64,000 nucleotides of DNA, taken from positions 1 to 64,000 of the forward strand of contig NZ_KB891929.1 of assembly GCF_000373585.1 (NCBI RefSeq), given 5' to 3'. The DNA is from Streptomyces sp. MspMP-M5 (GTDB taxonomy: Bacteria > Actinomycetota > Actinomycetes > Streptomycetales > Streptomycetaceae). This document shows, in pieces, positions 43,029 through 51,416 of this stretch. Under the pieces are notes generated by a model that saw only the letters and a program-made list of their open reading frames with translations, had not been told where the DNA came from and did no database searches. Each line of letters starts with the position of its first letter. The stretch's first letter is position 1. A program made the translations under genes and the position numbers.

Positions 43029-44099
43029 TCAGCCGGTGTAGGCGCCGAACGCCTTGGTGAAGGCCAGCGGGGCCTGGTCGAGGGAACTGCACGTCGGCTG
43101 GGCGGAGTTGGCGGGGCCGCCGGGGCACGGCCGGTCGCGGGTGGCGGACCACATGGCCAGCCACGCCAGGTGCCTGCTCTGTGCGAACTTCACCAGGGTG
43201 GTGGCGTCAGCGGGCCTGAACACCTCGCCCTGGACGTCGTTGACGCCGATCATCGGGGTGACCGCCACGGTCCGCCAGGCGTCCGCGTCGCTCAGCCCGA
43301 GGGCCTTCTTCAGCTGGGCCTGGGTGGCGGTGGCGGCCTGGGTGGCGTAGGTGGCCATGTTGCCGTGGTAGGAGGCGCCGTAGTCCATCGCCATGATGTT
43401 GACGGCGGAGATCCGGGCGCCGTTCTGCTTGGCGTTGGCGAGGAGGTTGACGCCGTCCTGGGTGAGGCCCTCGGGCATCACGGGGAGGGTGAAGGAGACG
43501 TCGAGGTCCGGGTGCTGCTTCTGCAGCCGGGCGATGGCCTGGGCGCGGCGGGTGTTGGCGGCCGTGTCGGGCAGCGCGCTGCCCTCGATGTCGAAGTCCA
43601 CCTTGGTGAGCTCGAACCGGTCGACGGCCTTGCCGTACGCGGCGGCGAGGTCGGACGCGGAGGAGCAGGCGGCGGCGAGTTCGGTGCCGTTGGCGCCGCC
43701 GAAGGAGACCCGGACGTCGCCGCCGGCCTTGCGCAGCGCCGGTATCTGCCGGGCGACCGCGTCGCCGCCGAGGTCGCCGGTGCCGCCCCACTTGGGGACG
43801 CAGCCGCCGCCGGAGGTGAGGAAGGCGAGGGTGAAGTGCTTCACCCCGGTCTTCTGTGCGGTGCCGGTCAGGTCGTAGGCGGGGGTGAGCGAGGTGTCGA
43901 CGTACGGGGCGAAGCCGGCCTTGGCGGCGGTGCCGGTCGGGGCGCCGGTGGCGGTGCCGGTGGCGGGCCGGGGTGCCTTGGTGGCCAGCGCGACGCCGGC
44001 GACGGCGAACCCGCCGCCGGCCGCCAGCGCGCCGGCCACCGCCGCGCCGATCAGCTTGGTCCGGCGGCTCGGCCGGCGCCGGTGTGCCGAGGAACTCAT
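43029..44099 (-). CDS. Secreted GH18 chitinase-like protein
   Basis: Protein of 356 aa. ATG at 44099 follows AGGACGAC; the ORF extends 14 residues further. The N-terminal region has basic residues (RRRPSRRTK) and a hydrophobic Ala/Gly segment to residue ~40, a signal peptide or anchor, then a Thr/Ala-rich linker. The barrel carries the GH18 catalytic pattern as VDFDIEG near residue 165, with Glu as acid, and INIMAMDYG-like NIMAMDYGASY. Related to bacterial single-domain chitinases; no carbohydrate-binding module is seen. Activity on chitin is likely but unproven. Confidence 0.87.
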   Translation of the reverse strand: MSSSAHRRRPSRRTKLIGAAVAGALAAGGGFAVAGVALATKAPRPATGTATGAPTGTAAKAGFAPYVDTSLTPAYDLTGTAQKTGVKHFTLAFLTSGGGCVPKWGGTGDLGGDAVARQIPALRKAGGDVRVSFGGANGTELAAACSSASDLAAAYGKAVDRFELTKVDFDIEGSALPDTAANTRRAQAIARLQKQHPDLDVSFTLPVMPEGLTQDGVNLLANAKQNGARISAVNIMAMDYGASYHGNMATYATQAATATQAQLKKALGLSDADAWRTVAVTPMIGVNDVQGEVFRPADATTLVKFAQSRHLAWLAMWSATRDRPCPGGPANSAQPTCSSLDQAPLAFTKAFGAYTG

Positions 44100-44250
44100 G
44101 TCGTCCTGCCTGTCGTCACATGGGGGGTCAAGGGGGCGCACCGAGGGGGAGGCGCGTCCCGCACGCTAGCGGCAGCGAAACGGACAAATGCCGGGTTCCG
44201 TACGGCGGTTGGCGGAATTATGGCGGCCTTAAGGAAGCGGAAGGGGCCGG

Positions 44251-45705
44251 TTAAGAGCGGGCGCCCCGGACCGGGGTGCCGCCGCCCGGCGCGGCGGCGC
44301 GGGCGGCCCGCCGGCCCCGGGTGCCGAACACCCGGGCACCGATCCGGCGCCGCAGCCGGTGGGCGCGCCGGCCGCCGCGCCGGTCCCGCCGCCCGCCCAG
44401 GGCCAGCCAGACCCGCACCTCGGTGCCGCCCAGCACCGAGCGCCCGATCCGGACGTCGCCGCCGGTGGACTCCGCCAGCCGCCGCACGATGTCCAGCCCG
44501 AGGCCGGTGGAGCCGGCCCCGCCGCCGCCGTGGCCGCGGCGCAGCGCGGCGGCCGGGTCGGCGATGCCGGGGCCGGCGTCCGAGACCAACACGATCACCG
44601 CGTCGTCGGCGTTGTGCACGTCGACGGCGAAGGCGGTGCCCTCGGGGGTGTGCCGGAAGACGTTGCCGAGCATGGCGTCCAGGGCCGCGGCGAGGTCGGC
44701 GCGGGCGACCGGCACCCGCACCGGGCGGTCCGCGCCGGCGACCCGGGCGGTACGGCCCTCGTCCTCGGCCAGCGCCGACCAGAAGTCCATCCGCTCGCGG
44801 ATCACCTCGGCCGCATCGCAGCCGACCACGGCGGCGGCCTGCACGGTGTGCTCCCGCTGGGCGCGGGCGGTGCGGATGATCTGGTCGACCCCGCGCTCCA
44901 GCTGCTCGACGGCGGCGCGGGTCTGCTCGGCGGCCGGGCCGTCGCCGAGGGAGGCGGCGTTGAGCCGGAGCACGGTCAGCGGGGTGCGCAGCCGGTGCGA
45001 GAGGTCGGCGGCCAGTTCGCGTTCGTTGGCGAGGAGTTGGACGACCTGGTCGGCCATGAAGTTGAAGGCGCTGGCCGCCGAGCGCAGTTCCTTCGGCCCG
45101 TCCTCCCGGACGCGGACGCCGAGGTCGCCCCGGCCCAGGTCGTGGGCGGCCGCGGAGAGCCGCTCGGCGGGGCGCACCATCCGGGTGCCGAGCCGGTCTG
45201 CGACCGCGACCGAGCCGACGACCAGCGCCAGGCCGACACCGGCCAGCACCGCCCAGGAGGTGGCCACGCCGTTGGTGAGCGCGTCGTCGGGGACGTACAC
45301 CTCGACGACGGCGATGCCGGCGGCGACCGCGGTGGGCTGGAGCAGCGAGGTGCCGCCGGGGACCTCGGCGATCGAGGCCCGGCCGAGGCGGACGGCGGCG
45401 GCGACATCGGCCGGGGCGGCCCGGCGGGCGCCGATCTCGGCGGGGCCGCCGCCCGCGCCGCCGGCCGGCACATGGATGCCGATCCGGTTGCCGGGGCCGG
45501 TCTCCGCGCTGGCCAGGGCGCGTTCCAGCTGAGTGCGGTCGGTGGTGATGGCGAGGACGGGGCCGAGGGCGGCGGCCTGCCGCTCGGCGCCTCCGTAGGC
45601 GCGGTCGGACGCCATCTCCCGGACCACCAGCCCCAACGGGACCGCGAACGCGACCACGACCATCGTGGTGACCGCCAGAGCCACCTTGACCAGGGCCCAC
45701 CTCAC
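44251..45705 (-). CDS. Sensor histidine kinase
   Basis: Protein of 484 aa. GTG at 45705 overlaps the stop of the 61-aa bridging ORF (GTGA). A first membrane helix lies at residues ~5-27, an extracellular sensor of ~120 residues follows, and a second helix at ~150-170. Then a HAMP-like linker, HisKA with ELAADLSHRLRTPL (phospho-His near residue 250), and HATPase with N-box GNVFRHTPEGT, VSDAGPGI and GSTGLGLDI. The C-terminal tail is Arg-rich. Partner is the regulator upstream. The signal is unknown. The GH18 gene downstream is on the same strand 151 nt away. Confidence 0.93.
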   Translation of the reverse strand: MRWALVKVALAVTTMVVVAFAVPLGLVVREMASDRAYGGAERQAAALGPVLAITTDRTQLERALASAETGPGNRIGIHVPAGGAGGGPAEIGARRAAPADVAAAVRLGRASIAEVPGGTSLLQPTAVAAGIAVVEVYVPDDALTNGVATSWAVLAGVGLALVVGSVAVADRLGTRMVRPAERLSAAAHDLGRGDLGVRVREDGPKELRSAASAFNFMADQVVQLLANERELAADLSHRLRTPLTVLRLNAASLGDGPAAEQTRAAVEQLERGVDQIIRTARAQREHTVQAAAVVGCDAAEVIRERMDFWSALAEDEGRTARVAGADRPVRVPVARADLAAALDAMLGNVFRHTPEGTAFAVDVHNADDAVIVLVSDAGPGIADPAAALRRGHGGGGAGSTGLGLDIVRRLAESTGGDVRIGRSVLGGTEVRVWLALGGRRDRRGGRRAHRLRRRIGARVFGTRGRRAARAAAPGGGTPVRGARS

Positions 45706-45887
45706 GGCTTCAGACCGTCCGCCGCGCCGCCCACGAGACGCAGTGGCACGACTCTCACCGTCGCCTGCGGCCGAGCGGCCTCGCGCGCGTCGCCCAGCGT
45801 CCGATCCTTCGCTTCTCCGCCCACGAGGCGCAGCGGCGCGACTCTCACCGTCGCCTGCGGCCGAGCGGCCTCGCGTACGTCGCTCAT
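45702..45887 (-). CDS. 61-aa repeat peptide ORF bridging response regulator and kinase genes
   Basis: Its ATG at 45887 overlaps the regulator stop (ATGA at 45884-45887) and its own stop overlaps the kinase GTG (GTGA at 45702-45705), so it fills the 178-nt gap exactly. The peptide is MSDVREAARPQATVRVAP and onward, and consists of two copies of the unit REAARPQATVRV-PLRLVGG, 30 codons apart. Composition is basic with no signal or membrane segment. It could be a real small protein or a translated linker that keeps ribosomes moving to the kinase. No homologue is known to me. Too precise to dismiss as an accidental ORF, but function is unproven. Confidence 0.5.
   Translation of the reverse strand: MSDVREAARPQATVRVAPLRLVGGEAKDRTLGDAREAARPQATVRVVPLRLVGGAADGLKP
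45728..45883. repeat. 66-bp direct repeat, period 90 bp
   Basis: 45728-45793 is repeated at 45818-45883 with five mismatches in 66. The period is 90 bp, exactly 30 codons of the bridging ORF, so the duplication keeps its frame. Of the changed codons, two are silent and two alter Val/Ala. Confidence 0.92.
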
Positions 45888-46576
45888 CGGGGCGGCTCCA
45901 GCTTCACGCCGACGCCGCGCAGGGTGTGCAGGTACCGGGGGCGGGCGGCGGTCTCGCCCAGTTTGCGGCGCAGCCAGGACAGGTGGACGTCGATGGTCTG
46001 GTCGTCCCCGTAGGACTGCCGCCAGACCTCGGCGAGGAGTTCGCGACGGGGGACGACCACGCCCGGGCGCTCGGCGAGGAAGGCCAGCAGGTCGAACTCG
46101 CGGCGGGTGAGGTCGAGAGCGGCGCCGTCCAACTCGGCCTGGCGGCGCAGCGGGTCGATGGCGAGCCCGCCGACCCGGATCACCCGTGAGGGCGGTTCCG
46201 CGCCGGGCGCCGCGCCCCGGGAGCGGCGCAGCACGGCCGCCATCCGGGCCGAGAGGTGCTCGACCGAGAACGGCTTGGTGAGGTAGTCGTCGGCGCCGTC
46301 GTTGAGCAGCCGGACGATCTCGGCCTCGTCGTCCCGGGCGGTGGCGATGATCACCGGGACGTCGGTGAGGCCGCGCAGCATCTTCAGCGCCTCGCCGCCG
46401 TCCAGGTCGGGCAGACCGAGGTCGAGGACGACCAGGTCGAAGCCGACCTGCGCCACCTCGCGCAGCGCCTCCAGTGCCGTCCCGACGCTGCGCACCGCGT
46501 GCCCGGCGTCGGTCAGGTGCCGGATGAGCGCGGAGCGTACGAACTGGTCGTCCTCGACCACGAGCACTCGAACCAT
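45884..46576 (-). CDS. OmpR/PhoB-type response regulator
   Basis: Protein of 230 aa if started at ATG 46576 (MVRVLVVEDDQ); a GTG nine nt upstream (46585) is equally possible, and neither has a ribosome site. Receiver domain: acidic pocket EDD near residue 10, phospho-Asp in LVVLDLGLPDLDG near residue 52, Thr in ATARDD and Lys in DYLTKPF. The winged-helix output domain (residues ~135-228) has TRREFDLLAFLAERPGVVV and DVHLSWLRRKLGE. It pairs with the kinase encoded beyond the bridging ORF. Target genes are unknown; the GH18 gene and the 53-aa secreted peptide are neighbours. Confidence 0.94.
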   Translation of the reverse strand: MVRVLVVEDDQFVRSALIRHLTDAGHAVRSVGTALEALREVAQVGFDLVVLDLGLPDLDGGEALKMLRGLTDVPVIIATARDDEAEIVRLLNDGADDYLTKPFSVEHLSARMAAVLRRSRGAAPGAEPPSRVIRVGGLAIDPLRRQAELDGAALDLTRREFDLLAFLAERPGVVVPRRELLAEVWRQSYGDDQTIDVHLSWLRRKLGETAARPRYLHTLRGVGVKLEPPR

Positions 46577-46661
46577 GGGCGGCACCGTACGCCATACGGG
46601 GGAGTTGCCCCGCGCACGGTTGACAACCGGGCGGCGCAGGGCCGGAGGTGCCGGAGCGCGC

Positions 46662-46823
46662 CTAGTGCGGCATCACCATGCTGGTGTCGCCGGCCTGCTG
46701 GTCGAGGAGCTGGGTGCCGTACGCGCCGCTCCCCGTCATGGGGTCCGGGTCGGCGCTCGCCGGTGCGGTGAACACCCCCAGCGCGATGAGCGTTCCGACG
46801 ACGACGGCTGCGATACGGCGCAT
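46662..46823 (-). CDS. Secreted peptide of 53 aa
   Basis: Short ORF with a good ribosome site (GGGAGG 8 nt before the ATG at 46823). It encodes MRRIAAVVVGTLIALGVFTA, an ASA cleavage site near residue 24, and a mature part of about 29 residues (ADPDPMTGSGAYG, LLDQQAGDTSMVMPH) without cysteines. Looks like the small exported peptides common in Streptomyces. Role unknown. It lies upstream of the response regulator on the same strand, 85 nt away, so they might share a transcript. Confidence 0.68.
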   Translation of the reverse strand: MRRIAAVVVGTLIALGVFTAPASADPDPMTGSGAYGTQLLDQQAGDTSMVMPH

Positions 46824-47026
46824 TTCAGGAGCCTCCCGGCGACAGGGGTGATGGTGCGCTCACTCTGCCCCGAATAGTCCGTCTCTATACGCCTCATCCC
46901 TCTTGTGGCGGTTGCGGTGGTGCCGCCGCGGGCCGGGCGAGCGGAGCGGCGCTCCCGTCCACCGGCCGTCAAGCCCGTGTGCACGGGGTTGTCCTTCCGC
47001 CCGGCCGGCGTGGTCCCATAGGGCGC

Positions 47027-47620
47027 ATGGAGCGAGGGAGTTCGGGACGGGGCCGAGGTCTGGTCCATGCGGCGGCGTGGACGCTGGCGACCGGCGCCGC
47101 GGTCGCGCTGTCGTGGTTCGGGGTGCACACCGTGCTGTCCGGCACGGCGTACGACGCGCCGCGGGCGCTGCCGCTGTCCGACCAGGTGGCGGCCTCGGCC
47201 CTGCCGCAGGTCTCCTCCACCCACCGGCCCAAGCCCTCCGATTCACCGTCCCCGAGCCCTTCCTCCTCCCCCTCCGACGACGACCGGCCGCCGCGGACCA
47301 GCCCCCCGTCCCGCCCCCTCGGCAGCCCCTCCCCCACCCCCTCCGACACCCCCGGCGGCGGCGCCCCGGCGTCCGCCGGCGACCGGGTCCGCAGCTATGC
47401 CACGGCCGGCGGCCGGGTGGTGCTCTCCCTGGGGGCCGACTCCGCCGAGCTGGTGTCGGCGACGCCCAACGCGGGCTGGCAGATGCAGGTGTGGAAGCAG
47501 GAGGGGTGGCTCCGGGTGGACTTCACGGGCGGCGGCTCGCACTCCTCGGTGGTCTGCTCCTGGAACGGCCACCCGCCGTTCGTACAGATCACCAACCGTA
47601 CGGCGCAGCAAGGCAGTTGA
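47027..47620 (+). CDS. Membrane-anchored or secreted protein with Ser/Pro-rich stalk
   Basis: Protein of 197 aa, ATG at 47027 chosen over one 48 nt upstream because it leaves a normal N-terminus (MERGSSGRGRG then a hydrophobic AAAWTLATGAAVALSWFGV). A stalk rich in Pro, Ser and Asp spans residues ~60-115. The C-terminal ~75-residue domain contains RVRSYATAGGRVVLSLG and WQMQVWKQEGWLRVDF, with one Cys. It resembles extracytoplasmic Streptomyces proteins of unknown function. Tail-to-tail with the next gene, only 7 nt apart. Confidence 0.75.
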   Translation: MERGSSGRGRGLVHAAAWTLATGAAVALSWFGVHTVLSGTAYDAPRALPLSDQVAASALPQVSSTHRPKPSDSPSPSPSSSPSDDDRPPRTSPPSRPLGSPSPTPSDTPGGGAPASAGDRVRSYATAGGRVVLSLGADSAELVSATPNAGWQMQVWKQEGWLRVDFTGGGSHSSVVCSWNGHPPFVQITNRTAQQGS

Positions 47621-47627
47621 TGTCCCG

Positions 47628-48488
47628 TCAGGTGAAGGCGCCGGCGGGCGGGGCCGGGGAGGCGACCGCGGTGGCGTCGGTGACCGGGGCCGCGCCGCCG
47701 GTGAAGTCCCGCAGCGCCCGGCCGTGTTCGACCCGGCCGGCGTGCGGGTCGCCGGCCGCCCGCCGGGTCAGCTCGGCGACCGGCAGCGGCCCGTCGGCGG
47801 CGAGCAGCACGGCGTTGCCGAACCGCCGGCCGCGCAGCACGGCCGGCTCGGCGGTCAGCGCCAGCTCCGGGAAGACGGTGTGGACGGTGGCGATCTGGCC
47901 GCGCAGGAACGACAGCGGCGGCCCGTCGGCGAGGTTGGCCGCGTACCAGCCGCCCGGCCGCAGCGCCCGACGGACCTCCGCCACGAACTCGGCGCTGGTC
48001 AGATGAGCGGGCGTACGGGCGCCGGCGAAGACATCGCCGATGACCAGGTCGGCCCAGCCGTCCGGGACCCTGGCCAGGCCGGCGCGGGCGTCCGCGCCGC
48101 GCACCCGTATCCGCCAGGTCCGCTCCAACGGCAGCCGCGCGCGGACGAGGTCGACCAGCGGGGCGTCGATCTCCACGACCTGCTGGGTGGAGCGCGGCCG
48201 GGTCGCGGCGACGTACCGCGCCAGGGTCAGCGCGCCGCCGCCGAGGTGGACGACGCGCAGCGGCGCGCCGGGCGGGGCGGCCAGGTCGGCGATGTGGCCG
48301 AGCCGCCGCTGGTAGGAGAACTCCAGGTGCGCCGGGTCGTCGAGGTCCACATGGGACTGCGGGGCGCCGTCGATCAGCAGCGTCCAGCCGCGCGGCCGGT
48401 CGCGGTCGGGCCGCAGTTCCGCGACCCCGCCGCCGACCGTCCCGGTGACGGATTCCGGGCCGCCGCGCCCGCGTCTGCTTCTCGCCAT
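47628..48488 (-). CDS. Spermidine-synthase-like methyltransferase-fold protein
   Basis: Protein of 286 aa, ATG at 48488; a 50-residue ORF extension upstream has no support. SpeE-like Rossmann core: LEFSYQRRLGHIADL, VVHLGGGALTLARYVAA near residue 80, VVEIDAPLVDLVR and GADARAGLARVPDGWADLV, with VIGDVFAG. In actinobacteria such proteins are often orphan and need not make polyamines; the decarboxy-SAM site is not conserved enough to call. Likely a cytoplasmic small-molecule transferase. Confidence 0.85.
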   Translation of the reverse strand: MARSRRGRGGPESVTGTVGGGVAELRPDRDRPRGWTLLIDGAPQSHVDLDDPAHLEFSYQRRLGHIADLAAPPGAPLRVVHLGGGALTLARYVAATRPRSTQQVVEIDAPLVDLVRARLPLERTWRIRVRGADARAGLARVPDGWADLVIGDVFAGARTPAHLTSAEFVAEVRRALRPGGWYAANLADGPPLSFLRGQIATVHTVFPELALTAEPAVLRGRRFGNAVLLAADGPLPVAELTRRAAGDPHAGRVEHGRALRDFTGGAAPVTDATAVASPAPPAGAFT

Positions 48489-48609
48489 GACTCCAGTATG
48501 GCGTCCCGCCGCGGGACGGTATCCGCAGGTCAGAGGCGATGGAACAGCAGGCGGCGGACCGCCCGGTGGCCGGAGCCGCGGGCAGTCCGCCTGGTGTGCC
48601 GGGGCCCGG

Positions 48610-48636
48610 GCCGGTCCGATGTGACCTCGGACCGGC
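48610..48636 (-). terminator. 10-bp hairpin after the chaplin gene
   Basis: GCCGGTCCGA (48610-48619) pairs perfectly with 48627-48636 around a 7-nt loop, 6 nt beyond the chaplin stop codon on the minus strand. No U-run. Confidence 0.65.
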
Positions 48637-48642
48637 ACCGGG

Positions 48643-48951
48643 TCACTTGTTGACGCAGATGTTTCCGAACCCCGGGTTCAGCAGCCCGATGACATCGACG
48701 CTGTTGCCGCACACGTTGATCGGGATGTCGATCGGGATCTGGATGACATTGCCGCTGAGGACACCCGGCGACTTCGCCGCGAAGCCCTTGGCGTGCGCGC
48801 CGTGGCCGTGGTGGCGGCCGCCCTCGTCGAACCGTCCGTGGTGGCTACGGCCGTGGTGACCGCCCTCGTAGGCGGTCGCGACGCCCGCGCCGCCCAGCAC
48901 CAGGGCTGAGGAGGCCGCAGCCATCGCGGCGGTCTTGACGAACCGCTTCAT
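48643..48951 (-). CDS. Chaplin with a histidine-rich N-terminal insertion
   Basis: Protein of 102 aa, ATG at 48951 with AAAGGAGA upstream. Signal peptide MKRFVKTAAMAAASSALVLG with cleavage near ATA-YEG. The mature protein starts with ~28 residues rich in His, Gly and Arg (HHGRSHHGRFDEGGRHHG). The chaplin domain follows: SPGVLSGNVIQIPIDIPINV, then CGNSVDVIGLLNPGFGNICV with both cysteines. No sortase signal is present, so it is a short-type chaplin that would assemble amyloid-like fibrils on aerial hyphae and spores. The His-rich stretch is not normal for the short class. Confidence 0.93.
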   Translation of the reverse strand: MKRFVKTAAMAAASSALVLGGAGVATAYEGGHHGRSHHGRFDEGGRHHGHGAHAKGFAAKSPGVLSGNVIQIPIDIPINVCGNSVDVIGLLNPGFGNICVNK

Positions 48952-49189
48952 CCCATTCTCCTTTTCAGTTCGCGTATGGGGCATCGGACACAACGAACAA
49001 TATGGGTTACGGATACGGGCGTTACCACTTAAGCGGATTCATTAGGCTGACTGGCTGGCAGGCGGGCGGCGGAAAACCCGGTCGGCACTGCGGCGCGCCT
49101 GCCGCGATTTCCAACATGATTTCTGCCAGAGTGCTCTCCTGTTTGACTGATTGAAGTCGGAGTCGGGGTCGGACGTCGGAGAGGACGAC

Positions 49190-50173
49190 ATGCCGAAGTC
49201 GAGGGAGCGGACCGGGCGCGGCGCCGTATGCGCGCTCGCGGCCCTGGCTTTGTCGGCCGCGCTGACTTCGGCCGCGGCCGCCCCGCTGCCCGGGGAATCC
49301 TCCCGAATTCCTTTCGCCGAGCGCTTCCACCTCACCGGGCACGGCGGTATCGCGCGGACCGGCCATGGCGCGGTGCGGCGGCGGGCGTGCCGGGGCGCCG
49401 GCAGCGCCCGGCTCCGGCTGCCGGCCGGCTCCCGGGTGCGCTACGCCCGGCTCTACTGGGGCGGCGACCTGCGGGCCGGCGGGCACCGCGCGGCCGGGGA
49501 CGCCGGTCAGGTGCTCCTCACCGGGCCCCACGGCCGCTACGAGCAGGTCCGCGCGGACGCCCCGATCGGCCGCCGCACCACCGCCCGCCACGACGACTAC
49601 CAGGCCGGTGCGGACGTCACCGCCCTGGTGCGGCGCGGGGGCGCCGGCACCTACACGGTGGCGCGGGCGGCCACCGGAAGCTGCCGGGCACGGGCCGGGA
49701 CCGGGGGCGGCTGGGTGCTGGTCGCCGCCTACGAGAACCCGAAGGAGCCGCTGCGGCGGCTGGCGCTGTGGGACGGATTCGAGCCGCTGGGCGGCCGTCG
49801 CCGGACGTTCGCGGTGGAACTGGCCGGGCTGGGCATTCCGGAGCATTCCCGGGGACGGGCCGGCGTCGTGGCTTACCACGGAACACGGGAAAACCACGGA
49901 AAAATCTCGGCCCGGGCCGGTCGCATTACTCCGGTCGCGCGGCACGATTCCGCCGGTCCGGTGAATCGCGCGGTCCGTTCGGCCGCTCTGGATTTCGGTC
50001 GGCGGGCGCCCCGCGCACCCGCTTACCGGCACGGCCTCGGTTTCGGTTCCGAGGTCTTCGACCTGACGCCGGCGCTCCGGTCCGGGGGCGATCGGCTGGC
50101 ATTCCGCTTCACCACCCGAAAGGCGGGTTATTTGCTCGGCGCGCTCTTCGTCCAGGCCGATCTCGGGCGCTGA
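49190..50173 (+). CDS. Secreted protein, probable DUF3344-like cell-surface domain
   Basis: Protein of 327 aa, ATG at 49190 with GGAGAGGA upstream. Signal peptide (MPKSRERTGRGAVCALAALA ending in AAAA). The mature part has a beta-rich pattern (RLPAGSRVRYARLYWGGDL, YQAGADVTALV, GGGWVLVAAYENP, TRKAGYLLGALFVQADLG) that recalls DUF3344 surface proteins. Two cysteines near residue 65 and 170 might pair. It is divergent from the chaplin and precedes the polysaccharide genes by 55 nt. Structural or wall-associated role is inferred. Confidence 0.78.
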   Translation: MPKSRERTGRGAVCALAALALSAALTSAAAAPLPGESSRIPFAERFHLTGHGGIARTGHGAVRRRACRGAGSARLRLPAGSRVRYARLYWGGDLRAGGHRAAGDAGQVLLTGPHGRYEQVRADAPIGRRTTARHDDYQAGADVTALVRRGGAGTYTVARAATGSCRARAGTGGGWVLVAAYENPKEPLRRLALWDGFEPLGGRRRTFAVELAGLGIPEHSRGRAGVVAYHGTRENHGKISARAGRITPVARHDSAGPVNRAVRSAALDFGRRAPRAPAYRHGLGFGSEVFDLTPALRSGGDRLAFRFTTRKAGYLLGALFVQADLGR

Positions 50174-50228
50174 GCGGCGGCGTCGGCAATTCCCGCGGAG
50201 TTCTGACAGCTCGGTAATCAGGGGAGCA

Positions 50229-51416
50229 GTGCGCGTGCCGCCACAAGACCCGCCGTCCCAGGAGCGGCTCACGGTCCTCCATGTGTCCCAGCCGGTCGAC
50301 GGCGGGATCGCCCGGGTCGTCGCCGGCCTGGTGCGGTCCCAGGTCGCGGCCGGACTGCGGGTGGTGGTGGCCGCGCCGCCCGGCGGCACCCTGCACGCCG
50401 AGGCCGCGACCGCGGGCGCCGAGGTGGTGCTGTGGCGTGCCCGCGGCACCCTGGCGACGGCGCTGTCCGCGTCGCGCGGGCTGGCCCGGCTGGTCCGGCA
50501 CACCGGCCCGCACCTCGTGCACGTCCACGGTGCCCGGGCCGGGTTCGCCGTCCGGCGCGCGGTGCGCGGACGCATCCCGACCGTCCACCAGCCGCACTGC
50601 TGGCCGTTCGAGGCGGTCGGCGGGCTGATCGCCCGGGCGGCGCCGGTCTGGGAGCGGCGCGCGGCGCGCTGGACGCACCGGATGCTGTGCGTCAGCGAGG
50701 CGCAGCGGACCCGCGGCACGGCCGCCGGGGTCGCCGGCCGGTGGGTGGTGATCCCCAACGGCGTGGACCTGCGGCGCTTCTCGCCCGCCGACGACGAGGC
50801 CCGGGAGACCCTGCGGACCGCGCTGCCCGCACTGCACGACACGGTGCCGGCCGGCGCGCCGCTGGTGGTGTGCGTGGCGCGGCTGTGCCCGCAGAAGGGC
50901 CAGGCGACGCTGCTGCGGGCCTGGCCCGCGGTGGCGGCCAAGGTGCCGGACGCCCGGCTGGCGCTGGTCGGCGACGGGCCGGACCTGGCGGCGCTGCGCC
51001 GGGCCGCGCCGCCCGGGGTGGTCTTCGCGGGCGCCGCCGACAGCCCCGTCACCTGGTACCGGGCGGCGGACCTGGTGGTGGTGCCGTCCCGGTGGGAGGG
51101 GATGGCGCTGGTCCCCCTGGAGGCGATGGCCTGCGGCCGGGCCGTGGTGCTCAGCGACGTGGGCGGAGCCCGGGAGTGCCTGCCGGGCGACGCCGCGGAC
51201 GACTGCCTGGTGCCGCCGGACGACCCGGTCGCGCTGGCCCGGGCCGTCACCGCCCTGCTGACCGACGCGGACCGGCGCACCGCGCTCGGGGAGCGGCTGC
51301 GGGACCACGTACGGATGGCCCACGACGGGCAGCGCACAGCGGGCGCGGTGCTGAACCTGTACCGGGAACTGCTCGCCGTGCCGCCCGCCCTGGCCCTGGC
51401 ACGGGACGGACGATGA
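50229..51416 (+). CDS. Glycosyltransferase family 4
   Basis: Protein of 395 aa. GTG at 50229 follows AGGGGAG. GT-B fold: N-terminal VLHVSQPVDGGIARVVAGLV with the acceptor site, C-terminal nucleotide-sugar site with VARLCPQKGQATLLRAW near residue 220 and the EX7E motif as EGMALVPLE near residue 293. Donor and acceptor are unknown. First gene of a coupled run GT, sugar transferase, GT, suggesting assembly of an exopolysaccharide or wall glycan on a lipid carrier. Stop overlaps the next start (ATGA). Confidence 0.92.
   Translation: MRVPPQDPPSQERLTVLHVSQPVDGGIARVVAGLVRSQVAAGLRVVVAAPPGGTLHAEAATAGAEVVLWRARGTLATALSASRGLARLVRHTGPHLVHVHGARAGFAVRRAVRGRIPTVHQPHCWPFEAVGGLIARAAPVWERRAARWTHRMLCVSEAQRTRGTAAGVAGRWVVIPNGVDLRRFSPADDEARETLRTALPALHDTVPAGAPLVVCVARLCPQKGQATLLRAWPAVAAKVPDARLALVGDGPDLAALRRAAPPGVVFAGAADSPVTWYRAADLVVVPSRWEGMALVPLEAMACGRAVVLSDVGGARECLPGDAADDCLVPPDDPVALARAVTALLTDADRRTALGERLRDHVRMAHDGQRTAGAVLNLYRELLAVPPALALARDGR

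Noticed and set aside
48990..49011. CGTAAC and CGTTGT motifs upstream of the chaplin, as in BldN sigma promoters
   Set aside because: The two motifs are only 10 nt apart on the coding strand, too close for a sigma promoter of that type.
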